From assembly GCA_964636885.1 (NCBI GenBank), contig CAZWVA010000063.1, positions 1-14,738 on the forward strand: a DNA stretch of 14,738 nucleotides, written 5' to 3'. A program made the translations under genes and the position numbers. The stretch is from CAZWVA01 sp964636885 (GTDB lineage: Bacteria; Desulfobacterota_D; UBA1144; Nemesobacterales; CSP1-2). Below, one piece after another: positions 1 through 5,437 of the stretch. The notes under the pieces are model-generated. The model was not told where the DNA came from and ran no database searches. It was given only the letters and a program-made list of their open reading frames with translations. The first letter of the stretch is position 1. Each line of letters opens with the position of its first letter.

Positions 1-100
1 TACCTATCCGTTTGTGATCCGTGGATAGAATCCAGGAGAGCAGTCCCTTTTTCTCTGTGTAGGGAACCAATACAGTTTCGGCGATAGAATGATTTGACAT
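1..100 (-). CDS. ctaD: Cytochrome c oxidase subunit I, N-terminal fragment (runs off left edge)
   Basis: Only the first 33 codons are in the window. Subunit I carries the low-spin heme and the heme-copper reaction centre that reduces oxygen in the inner membrane. Reading the minus strand from the ATG at 100-98 gives a short polar N-terminus followed by WILSTDHKRIG. The DHKRIG block just before the first helix is highly characteristic of heme-copper oxidase subunit I. A strong purine-rich ribosome site (AAGGGGGTG) precedes the ATG at a good distance, which fixes the start. It is the most downstream gene of a same-strand run that includes a small membrane protein only 47 bases upstream, with no terminator between them. 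The catalytic His residues are outside the window, so aa3 versus other A-type assignment cannot be made. Confidence in the family is high despite the short length, because this motif is so specific. Confidence 0.85.
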   Translation of the reverse strand, partial: MSNHSIAETVLVPYTEKKGLLSWILSTDHKRIG

Positions 101-147
101 TAAAACACCCCCTTCTCAATTCCCAGGGCAAGAGCCGATTAAAAAAA

Positions 148-306
148 TCAAATCCCTCTTGTAGCCAACGCCTTAACTAATCCCCCTAATGCACTTATCC
201 TCTTACCAATCAACCATCCTTTTGTGAGAACCAGGATCTTTATCAATAGAGCAAACACCATGCACATAACCGCTATACTTAATATGTCCATCAGCTTGTC
301 TTTCAT
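148..306 (-). CDS. Small single-helix membrane protein upstream of ctaD (unrecognised)
   Basis: This encodes 52 residues beginning MKDKLMDIL. One hydrophobic segment at about residues 8-27 is followed by a basic tail (several Lys and Arg), suggesting a helix with the positive tail on the cytoplasmic side. The ATG at 306 is preferred over the longer reading from a TTG at 363, because the extra codons run through a GC-rich hairpin (332-362) and lack a good ribosome site. The site before 306 is only a weak AGAGAAAG. It ends 47 bases before the ctaD start on the same strand with no terminator between. Its size, single helix and position resemble the small accessory subunits often encoded beside oxidase genes, but I recognise no family and the link to the oxidase is inference from position. 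Confidence 0.5.
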   Translation of the reverse strand: MKDKLMDILSIAVMCMVFALLIKILVLTKGWLIGKRISALGGLVKALATRGI

Positions 307-331
307 CGGACTTTCTCTTTGGCAATACGCA

Positions 332-362
332 TGGGGAATGGAGATTAACACCCCATTCCCCA
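332..362 (-). terminator. GC-rich hairpin after the downstream OB-like gene, no T-run
   Basis: Perfect 10-bp arms TGGGGAATGG (332-341) and CCATTCCCCA (353-362) enclose an 11-base loop. On the minus strand it lies 25 bases after the stop of the exported protein gene at 388-705 and before the small membrane protein gene. No T-run follows on the minus strand, so it could be a weak terminator, a processing or stability element, or a structure that sets the relative expression of the two genes. Confidence 0.5.
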
Positions 363-387
363 AAATCGGTTGTCTAAAGCGAGAAGA

Positions 388-705
388 TTAACCCCGTTTG
401 TGCGATAGCCCGGTGGAGCCCCCTTCGGTTTTCTTTCCCATATGACGGATAGAAACCGCCCAACCCTTTACGTCTCTTATAGAAACCCTGTCGCCAACGT
501 GTATCCCTTCAAGCTTATCGCTTGTTGCAGCAACCCTGAAGATTTGGCCACCGGGTTCCCTCAGGCTAATGAGGCCGTTCTCAATCGCCTCTACCTTGCC
601 TGATACCCAGATCCCTTCGTGCGAACCCGCCTTCGTTGATGCAAGCCCAAGACCGGCGGTTCCTACAAACATAAGGAGCGTAGCGATAACAATCACCTTT
701 CTCAT
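388..705 (-). CDS. Exported small protein with OB-like beta domain, paralogue A
   Basis: This encodes 105 residues. I choose the ATG at 705: a GTG nine bases upstream would extend the frame by three codons, but it lies inside the ribosome site AGGAGG, which sits 8 bases before the ATG. Residues 1-23 form a signal peptide (basic MRK start, hydrophobic core, small residues near A-S-T-K). The mature part has alternating hydrophobic strands with G-K-V, L-I-S-L and a G-D-R-V-S-I turn, ending with W-A-V-S-I and a polar basic tail. The same pattern recurs in the next gene upstream (829-1116), so the two are tandem paralogues. The spacing of glycines and the G-D-R-V turn suggest a small beta-barrel such as an OB-like fold; this is a fold guess without a named family. 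There are no cysteines, so it is not an obvious metal carrier. It probably resides in the periplasm. Its function is unknown. Confidence 0.8.
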   Translation of the reverse strand: MRKVIVIATLLMFVGTAGLGLASTKAGSHEGIWVSGKVEAIENGLISLREPGGQIFRVAATSDKLEGIHVGDRVSIRDVKGWAVSIRHMGKKTEGGSTGLSHKRG

Positions 706-751
706 TTTTTTCACCTCCTCATCTTTAAAAAATCTAAAGAGGCCTACCTAA

Positions 752-779
752 GGGAGGCAAGCGTTTCTACTTGCCTCCC
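752..779 (-). terminator. Strong intergenic hairpin between the two OB-like genes, no T-run
   Basis: Perfect 10-bp GC-rich arms GGGAGGCAAG (752-761) and CTTGCCTCCC (770-779) enclose an 8-base loop. It starts 49 bases after the stop of the gene at 829-1116, in the 123-base gap before the next gene. The minus-strand sequence after it is TTAGGTAGG rather than a T-run, so it may be a partial terminator or an RNA-stabilising structure that raises the level of the upstream transcript. Confidence 0.55.
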
Positions 780-828
780 CTGCCGGATCTCCAACACAAT
801 AGCTAACAGAGCAGATCCGATTGTACTC

Positions 829-1116
829 TTAGATCTTCTCGACCGAGACCGCTTTTCCGTTTTCCAGTTTTACATCGACCCTATCACCGACCTTAAGCCC
901 TTCGAACATCTTCGTTTCGGCAGCCCTAACTAGATGTTCCTTGCCCGCTTCGTCCTTAAGGGTTAGGGTGTGACCCTTTACTCTGATTATCTCACCCTTC
1001 ACCTCGGTCGATGCAACGGCTACCTGCTTTGTATGCTGTTTAGTTGCGGCAAAGGCATTTACCCCGGTTATGGTAAGCGCTAATGCCACAAACGCAAACC
1101 CAAGTAACCTTCTCAT
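829..1116 (-). CDS. Exported small protein with OB-like beta domain, paralogue B
   Basis: This encodes 95 residues. The ATG at 1116 has an excellent ribosome site, AAAGGAGGTGAG. Residues 1-24 are a clean signal peptide (MRR, then a hydrophobic core ending A-F-A-A), so the protein is probably periplasmic. The mature core aligns with its neighbour at 388-705 with one gap: V-x-G-E-I, L-T-L-K-D, E-G-L-K-V-G-D-R-V and G-K-A-V-S-V are shared at matching places. It is rich in Lys and Glu, has no cysteine, and lacks the C-terminal polar tail of the paralogue. I can name no function. A periplasmic structural or ligand-binding role linked to the respiratory genes downstream is conceivable only from position. 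Confidence 0.85.
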   Translation of the reverse strand: MRRLLGFAFVALALTITGVNAFAATKQHTKQVAVASTEVKGEIIRVKGHTLTLKDEAGKEHLVRAAETKMFEGLKVGDRVDVKLENGKAVSVEKI

Positions 1117-1196
1117 TCTTTCTCACCTCCTTTCTTTAAAGGATTTAACTGTAAGCTCCTTCATGCCCTTAATACCGTTTACACACAAAACGTGGC

Positions 1197-1748
1197 CTAA
1201 TGACAGGACAAGCCAAACAGGTTCTCTAGCTGATTCCTATACTTCTTTACATCTTGAAAATAGGTCTTCGGTCTGTCCTGCCACGCAACGAACTTATCAA
1301 ATACGATTTTCAGTTTCCTCTTTACCTCCGGCGAATCAAAATCCCAACCGAGATCCTCTACGAGCGGGAAGAATAGGGTAAGGAAGATCATCTGCTTTAT
1401 CACGTCATGGTTTTCTATACCCTTAAGGTCAAACCAACCCGTCCGAACCCAGCTATATCCTTTCCCAAAGGTCTGGGCCAGCTTACCCACAAGCCCAAGC
1501 CTCTCCCCGGCGACCGAGGCGAAGGTACTAAAAACATATGCGGCTTCAGGCGTAAGGTATCCATACCTTGAAAGCCTATCTTCCATCTCGATTAGATTTT
1601 CAATCAGACGAAAACCTTCGATCTGGGAGATCCCGCTATTTATCGGGTTCTCGGAGTCGAATTCCCCTATATCACCACACTTTTCAAGGGAAGTCCTTAT
1701 GTTTTCCCATTCCCTTTTTGCTATCTGAAACGCCCTTAACACTTCCAT
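1197..1748 (-). CDS. Hypothetical 183-residue soluble protein
   Basis: I do not recognise the family. The ATG at 1748 is preceded by GGAGGG at a good distance. The protein is probably mostly alpha-helical and cytoplasmic: there is no signal peptide and no clear membrane helix, although residues near 115-130 (I-F-L-T-L-F-F-P-L) are strongly hydrophobic and may form a buried core. It is rich in aromatic residues and charged helices and has two cysteines, C24 and C182, the latter in the C-terminal S-C-H end. The downstream gap of 80 bases to the exported protein gene at 829-1116 shows no obvious terminator, so the genes may be co-transcribed. A 9-bp dyad lies in its upstream region (1773-1816). 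Base composition matches its neighbours, with no sign of recent transfer. Confidence 0.75.
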   Translation of the reverse strand: MEVLRAFQIAKREWENIRTSLEKCGDIGEFDSENPINSGISQIEGFRLIENLIEMEDRLSRYGYLTPEAAYVFSTFASVAGERLGLVGKLAQTFGKGYSWVRTGWFDLKGIENHDVIKQMIFLTLFFPLVEDLGWDFDSPEVKRKLKIVFDKFVAWQDRPKTYFQDVKKYRNQLENLFGLSCH

Positions 1749-1772
1749 TTCTTTTCCCTCCTTCTCAACCGA

Positions 1773-1816
1773 TCTCTATAGGCTTTGGGTTTTGACACCA
1801 ATACCAACTATAGAGA
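1773..1816. promoter_or_regulatory. Perfect 9-bp dyad upstream of the 183-residue gene
   Basis: The arms TCTCTATAG (1773-1781) and CTATAGAGA (1808-1816) are exact reverse complements, separated by 26 bases. The element sits 25 bases upstream of the ATG at 1748. On the minus strand the proximal arm contains TATAGA, a fair -10 match, with ATTGGT 16 bases further upstream as a weak -35. It could be a promoter with an operator, or a leader hairpin. No regulator gene is nearby. Confidence 0.35.
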
Positions 1817-1836
1817 AGATGAGTGGTTTAGTTTGC

Positions 1837-1857
1837 GTCCGTAGCTCTTGAACGGAC
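1837..1857 (-). terminator. Short hairpin downstream of the 134-residue gene, no T-run
   Basis: Arms GTCCGT (1837-1842) and ACGGAC (1852-1857) with a 9-base loop lie about 36 bases after the stop codon of the minus-strand gene at 1893-2297. No T-run follows. It is a candidate terminator by position only. Confidence 0.35.
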
Positions 1858-1892
1858 CGACAGATTAAAGCCCTGTACGAACGAATGAAGGT

Positions 1893-2297
1893 TTAGGAAA
1901 ATAAAGAAGGAGGGGACCTTAAAGGTGGTAATACAAAAGACGCTATATAAGAGGAGAAATATACAGAATCGAATAAACCCGTTACATACGGATTAATTAA
2001 GGGATCCGTTAGAGAGTCAGGTTTTGCGATAGGGAAACGCTCATGGAGTTTTTTAGAACTATCCAGGGTAAAATCGCCGTTTTCGGGTAAGACATAACTC
2101 CCTTGAACTAAACTATCTAAAGAATGCGAACCAAAAACGAAAGACCTTGAATTAAACGGCGAGGATTCATTCCCAGCCTTAGAGGATGAGAGAAAAAACC
2201 CTAAAGTAACGATTAGAGCTAAAAAGAGTAGATACCTTTTAACAGCGCCGGATCCGCTATCATCACCGATTCTACGGAGTTTATCCTTAACTCTCAT
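1893..2297 (-). CDS. Hypothetical exported or membrane-anchored 134-residue protein
   Basis: The ATG at 2297 has a GGAG ribosome site seven bases upstream. A basic N-terminus of 20 residues (K, R-R, K-R) precedes a hydrophobic segment at residues 21-37 ending F-F-L-S-S-S-K-A-G-N, which could be a signal peptide with an Ala-rich cleavage site or a signal anchor. The remaining 95 residues are rich in Ser, Pro, Leu and Asp with no cysteine and no recognisable domain. The end (V-Y-F-S-S-Y-I-A-S-F-V-L-P-P-L) is hydrophobic. A consensus-like promoter with a perfect TTGACA lies upstream, supporting transcription. Unusually high Ser content and lack of an identifiable fold leave some doubt that this is a conserved gene. 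Confidence 0.5.
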   Translation of the reverse strand: MRVKDKLRRIGDDSGSGAVKRYLLFLALIVTLGFFLSSSKAGNESSPFNSRSFVFGSHSLDSLVQGSYVLPENGDFTLDSSKKLHERFPIAKPDSLTDPLINPYVTGLFDSVYFSSYIASFVLPPLRSPPSLFS

Positions 2298-2358
2298 TTT
2301 TTAACTCCGTATAAACAAGCACCCCACAATCATTAAGCACACGACTTAACTATTATTT

Positions 2359-2388
2359 ATAAAATAAAACATCGCACTTAAATGTCAA
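2359..2388 (-). promoter_or_regulatory. Candidate sigma-70-type promoter for the 134-residue gene
   Basis: The minus strand shows a perfect -35 TTGACA (2388-2383) and, after 18 bases, a -10 match TTTTAT (2364-2359) in an AT-rich tract. A transcript starting just downstream would have a leader of about 55 bases before the ATG at 2297. The -10 is only four of six, and several overlapping A/T hexamers could serve instead. Confidence 0.5.
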
Positions 2389-2526
2389 GGGAAATTTTTC
2401 TTGTTTGAAAGCCGCAGAGCAATATATTTCCAACCTAAAGACAAACCCAATATGCAATCGTAACCCCATAACGAATTATATGGTATATTTTAAAAACACT
2501 AGACTCCAAGGTACCAGCTTTAACTC

Positions 2527-3219
2527 ATGATAGAATACACACTCATTTTTTTCGCTGGAATAATGGGTTCTTTTCACTGTATTGGGATGTGCGGCGCATT
2601 CCCGCTTGCCGTAGCATCGGTTGAGAAACGAAGCGGCTCACATAGAGTTTGGAACCACCTAATCTACAATTCCGGAAGGATCCTTACATATACGTCTCTA
2701 GGAGCCCTTTTTGGCTCTCTCGGCCTCGCTCTTCAGGAGGTAGAACCGATTCTAAGCGGACAGATACTCATTTCTATACTTGGGGGGTCTTTTATGATCC
2801 TAATCGGCCTACAGATACTCGGGGTAATAAAGGAAAAAACGATCCCAGGTTCAACCCACCTCTACCGGTTTCTAAAAAGGGCGATGTCTTCTTTTATAAG
2901 GGATAAGGGTCTTATCTCGCCTTTCTATCTCGGTGTCTTTAACGGGTTTCTTCCCTGTCCCCTTGTCTACGCCTTTCTCTTTAAGGCCACGGCATCTGGT
3001 TCCCCCGATAAGGGAGCACTGACCATGGTTTCTATGGGATTGGGAACGATTCCGGCCATGCTCGTTTTAGGAAATCTAGGGGAGATTCTATCACCAAGAC
3101 TGAGGGGCGGTATAAGCCGTATGCCAGGACTCGTGGTTGTTATATTCGGTGTGATAACCCTCGTTCGGGCATTCCTGCCGTATGTCTCCGGGTTGAATAA
3201 AGGCCATTTCTTACATTGA
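2527..3219 (+). CDS. Sulfite exporter TauE/SafE family (DsbD_2-like) membrane protein
   Basis: This encodes 230 residues, with about six membrane helices. The N-terminal helix carries the family hallmark G-S-F-H-C-I-G-M-C-G (H17, C18, M21, C22), and a second motif F-L-P-C-P-L-V-Y around C144 starts the second half, giving the pseudo-twofold arrangement of DsbD_2/UreH-like transporters. Members of this family are commonly encoded beside CcoI/CopA-type copper ATPases and cytochrome oxidase assembly genes, where a role in copper handling or thiol electron transfer for oxidase maturation has been proposed. The Cys-Met-His groups here suit copper binding. Here the gene lies 106 bases before a copper ATPase on the same strand, which supports that role. 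The ribosome site is poor (AAGG about 14 bases upstream), but the hallmark begins soon after this ATG, so the start is probably right. Confidence 0.88.
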   Translation: MIEYTLIFFAGIMGSFHCIGMCGAFPLAVASVEKRSGSHRVWNHLIYNSGRILTYTSLGALFGSLGLALQEVEPILSGQILISILGGSFMILIGLQILGVIKEKTIPGSTHLYRFLKRAMSSFIRDKGLISPFYLGVFNGFLPCPLVYAFLFKATASGSPDKGALTMVSMGLGTIPAMLVLGNLGEILSPRLRGGISRMPGLVVVIFGVITLVRAFLPYVSGLNKGHFLH

Positions 3220-3239
3220 ATAGACACGAGCAGAACGGG

Positions 3240-3326
3240 ATGAGTATGAATGTGGTTTTCATGATTACGGATAATACCTCTTACATCCTGTATCGTTTTA
3301 TCCGTGCGATCCCATATCTTTTATAG
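3240..3326 (+). CDS. Candidate 28-residue leader peptide ahead of the copper ATPase
   Basis: An ATG at 3240 (alternative ATG at 3246) opens a 28-codon frame whose TAG stop at 3324-3326 lies two bases before the ATG at 3329 of the ATPase. The peptide starts M-S-M-N-V-V-F-M and ends R-A-I-P-Y-L-L; it has three Met and no Cys or His. It spans an 8-bp hairpin. The ATPase start has no Shine-Dalgarno, so ribosomes finishing this frame could re-initiate there. The leader's own ribosome site is also weak, so this may be a chance frame. Function as a regulatory leader is inference. Confidence 0.3.
   Translation: MSMNVVFMITDNTSYILYRFIRAIPYLL
3267..3305 (+). promoter_or_regulatory. Inverted repeat in the copper ATPase leader
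   Basis: Arms ACGGATAA (3267-3274) and TTATCCGT (3298-3305) are perfect complements separated by 23 bases. The 3' arm ends 23 bases before the ATPase ATG. It could be an RNA stem controlling translation or a DNA operator for a metal-responsive regulator. No regulator gene is visible nearby. Confidence 0.35.
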
Positions 3327-3328
3327 TG

Positions 3329-5395
3329 ATGGATAGATCCACCGGATCCTGCTATCAGTGCGGGCTTCCCATCTCCAAAAGACCAGTAGTTAGGAACAAC
3401 CTAACATACTGCTGTTATGGATGTGTTCTTGCAAACGAGATCACGGGGGAAAAGGGGGAAGAAGGAGAAGCCACCTGGATACTGGCAAAACTTGGGATAA
3501 GCGCATTCTTTTCTATGAACGTTATGGTTTTGAGTTATGCGGGTTATTTCTATCCGTTTGAAAGTGGCGTTTCTTCAGTAATAAACTACCTTATGTTCCT
3601 ACTTACCACTCCTGTGATCATCCTACTTGGGATCCCGATTCTTATGAATTCGGTAAGGGGAATATCGGAACTCGCACTCAACATGGATACACTCATCGTT
3701 ATCGGCACCCTCTCCGCCTACGGTCTCTCTGTGATCTCTACACTTAAAGCAGAAGGAGGGATTTACTTTGATACCGCCTCAATGATCCTCCTCCTAGTAA
3801 CCGTTGGAAGGTTTCTCGAAGCAAGAGCAAAGGCACGGGCATCAAACTCCGTAAAGAGGCTCATCGAGCTCATCCCAAAAGAAGCGACTGTTATAAGAGG
3901 CGGGGTTGAGAAAAAGGTTCCTTTGGAATCCCTGAAAGAGGGAGACACGGTTAAGGTGATTCCGGGTGAGATCTTCGCCGTGGATGGAGAGGTGATTTAT
4001 GGAGAGGGCAGTGTGGACGAATCCATGCTCACCGGAGAATCGAGGCCGGTATTTAAGGAAAAGGGGAGTAGGGTATTTTCTGGCACATCGAATATAGACG
4101 GGGTTCTTATACTGAGGGCGACCCATCTGGGGGAAGAGAAAACACTACTGCGTCTCTTTAGGCTCCTCGAAGAGGCGAGGAAAAGGAGGGCACCGATTGA
4201 GAGGCTAGCCGATAGGGTCTCTTCGATCTTCATCCCTATAGTGATTCTCACCTCAGTCCTTACTTTTACCTTCTGGTCTCTTAAATCCGGAATCGACACA
4301 GCGATTATGAACTCGCTTTCCGTTCTCCTAATATCCTGCCCATGCGCCCTTGGAATTGCGGCGCCCATGGCGATCTGGGTAGCCCTCGGAAGGGCGGCAA
4401 ATGGTGGGGTGCTCGTAAGGAGCGGTGAGACCCTCGAAAGACTTTCCCGTATAAAAAGGGTCCTTTTTGATAAGACCGGAACCGTAACAAAGGGCGTGAG
4501 GCTCTCCTCGGTTTTCATCCATCCGGATTCCAATCTCAGCGAATCGTACTTCATGGAAACCGTCGCCTCTTTGGAATCCCTGTCAGAGCACCCACTTGGA
4601 AAAGCAATAAGCCGATTCGCCTCTACAAGTGGATTCTCGCTACTTACCGTATCCGAATTCAGGGCACATCCCGGAATGGGTGTTCAAGGAACGGTAAACG
4701 GAAAAACGGTTTATACGGGAAGTATGAGGTTCATGGAAAGGATGGGACTAAAACCCGGTCAAGCCATAGTGGATGAGAAGGAAAGGCTGGAGTCGCAGGG
4801 GAAAATCCCCGTTTTTTGCGGTTGGGATAGAGAGGTTAAAGGGGTCCTCGGATTTTCAGAAGAACCCAGAGAAGACGTGGCCCAAGTGATATCGACCCTT
4901 AGGGGTCTAAACATAGAAGTCCTCGTTATAACGGGAGATAGTAGATACGCCGGTTGGGCCATATCAAAAGAGTTCGGCATCGAGGTAAAAAGCGAGCTTC
5001 TCCCGGAAGACAAGGTAAGAGAGGTCGAATCCTTTAAAGGCAAGAGCGGTCTTACCGCTATGGTTGGAGACGGGATAAACGATGCCCCCGCGCTCAAAGC
5101 GGCGGATGTGGGAATAGCACTTGGATGCGGTGCGGACATCACGCGCGAGTCCGCTGATGTAAGTCTAATAGGAGACGATTTAAAGAAGATCCCCTGGATT
5201 CTACTGCTCGGCAGAAAAACCCGGAAGATGATAAAAGAGAACCTTTTTTGGGCGTTTCTATATAACACAATCGGAATGGGTCTTGCGGCTTCGGGGACAC
5301 TACAGCCGGTGATAGCGGCGGCCGCCATGATAGTAAGCAGTACACTTGTCCTTGGAAATTCGCTAAGACTGGAGAGGCTGAGGATAGAGCCGTAA
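3329..5395 (+). CDS. Cu+ translocating P1B-type ATPase, CcoI/CopA-like
   Basis: This encodes 688 residues from the ATG at 3329 (a GTG one codon earlier overlaps the leader stop). It pumps Cu+ across the inner membrane using ATP; family members next to SafE-like proteins usually supply copper to cytochrome oxidases. Numbering from the GTG, the N-terminus has cysteine pairs C9-x-x-C12 and C29-C30-x-x-C33 typical of the metal-binding domain that precedes some P1B ATPases. A separate HMA domain appears absent, since membrane helices start near residue 56. Core motifs are T-G-E-S (236-239), the membrane C-P-C (338-340), D-K-T-G-T with phosphorylated D382, the nucleotide-domain H-P (422-423) and G-D-G-I-N-D (581-586). 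Y-N at 646-647 and M668-x-x-S-S in the last helices match the Cu+ subtype. A likely terminator follows. Specificity for copper is strong; whether it serves export or oxidase assembly is not decided. Confidence 0.95.
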   Translation: MDRSTGSCYQCGLPISKRPVVRNNLTYCCYGCVLANEITGEKGEEGEATWILAKLGISAFFSMNVMVLSYAGYFYPFESGVSSVINYLMFLLTTPVIILLGIPILMNSVRGISELALNMDTLIVIGTLSAYGLSVISTLKAEGGIYFDTASMILLLVTVGRFLEARAKARASNSVKRLIELIPKEATVIRGGVEKKVPLESLKEGDTVKVIPGEIFAVDGEVIYGEGSVDESMLTGESRPVFKEKGSRVFSGTSNIDGVLILRATHLGEEKTLLRLFRLLEEARKRRAPIERLADRVSSIFIPIVILTSVLTFTFWSLKSGIDTAIMNSLSVLLISCPCALGIAAPMAIWVALGRAANGGVLVRSGETLERLSRIKRVLFDKTGTVTKGVRLSSVFIHPDSNLSESYFMETVASLESLSEHPLGKAISRFASTSGFSLLTVSEFRAHPGMGVQGTVNGKTVYTGSMRFMERMGLKPGQAIVDEKERLESQGKIPVFCGWDREVKGVLGFSEEPREDVAQVISTLRGLNIEVLVITGDSRYAGWAISKEFGIEVKSELLPEDKVREVESFKGKSGLTAMVGDGINDAPALKAADVGIALGCGADITRESADVSLIGDDLKKIPWILLLGRKTRKMIKENLFWAFLYNTIGMGLAASGTLQPVIAAAAMIVSSTLVLGNSLRLERLRIEP

Positions 5396-5401
5396 TGTAA
5401 T

Positions 5402-5434
5402 AAAAAGCGACTTGGAAATCGGCTTTATTTATTT
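5402..5434 (+). terminator. Probable intrinsic terminator after the copper ATPase
   Basis: Arms AAAGC (5404-5408) and GCTTT (5422-5426), extended inward by GA/TC with one bulged G, are followed by the T-rich tract TTTATTTATTT. It starts only 7 bases after the ATPase stop. The stem is short, so it is probably only moderately efficient. Confidence 0.5.
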
Positions 5435-5437
5435 ACA

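Noticed and set aside
361..363. TTG start giving a 71-residue version of the small membrane protein
   Set aside because: The extension translates a GC-rich hairpin and lacks a ribosome site; the ATG at 306 is more natural.
712..714. GTG start for the exported protein at 388-705
   Set aside because: The GTG overlaps the AGGAGG ribosome site; the ATG at 705 has ideal 8-base spacing.
3997..5328. Long minus-strand frames (185 and 189 codons) inside the copper ATPase
   Set aside because: They lie opposite a gene with every P-type ATPase motif and show no domain or ribosome site; they are shadows.
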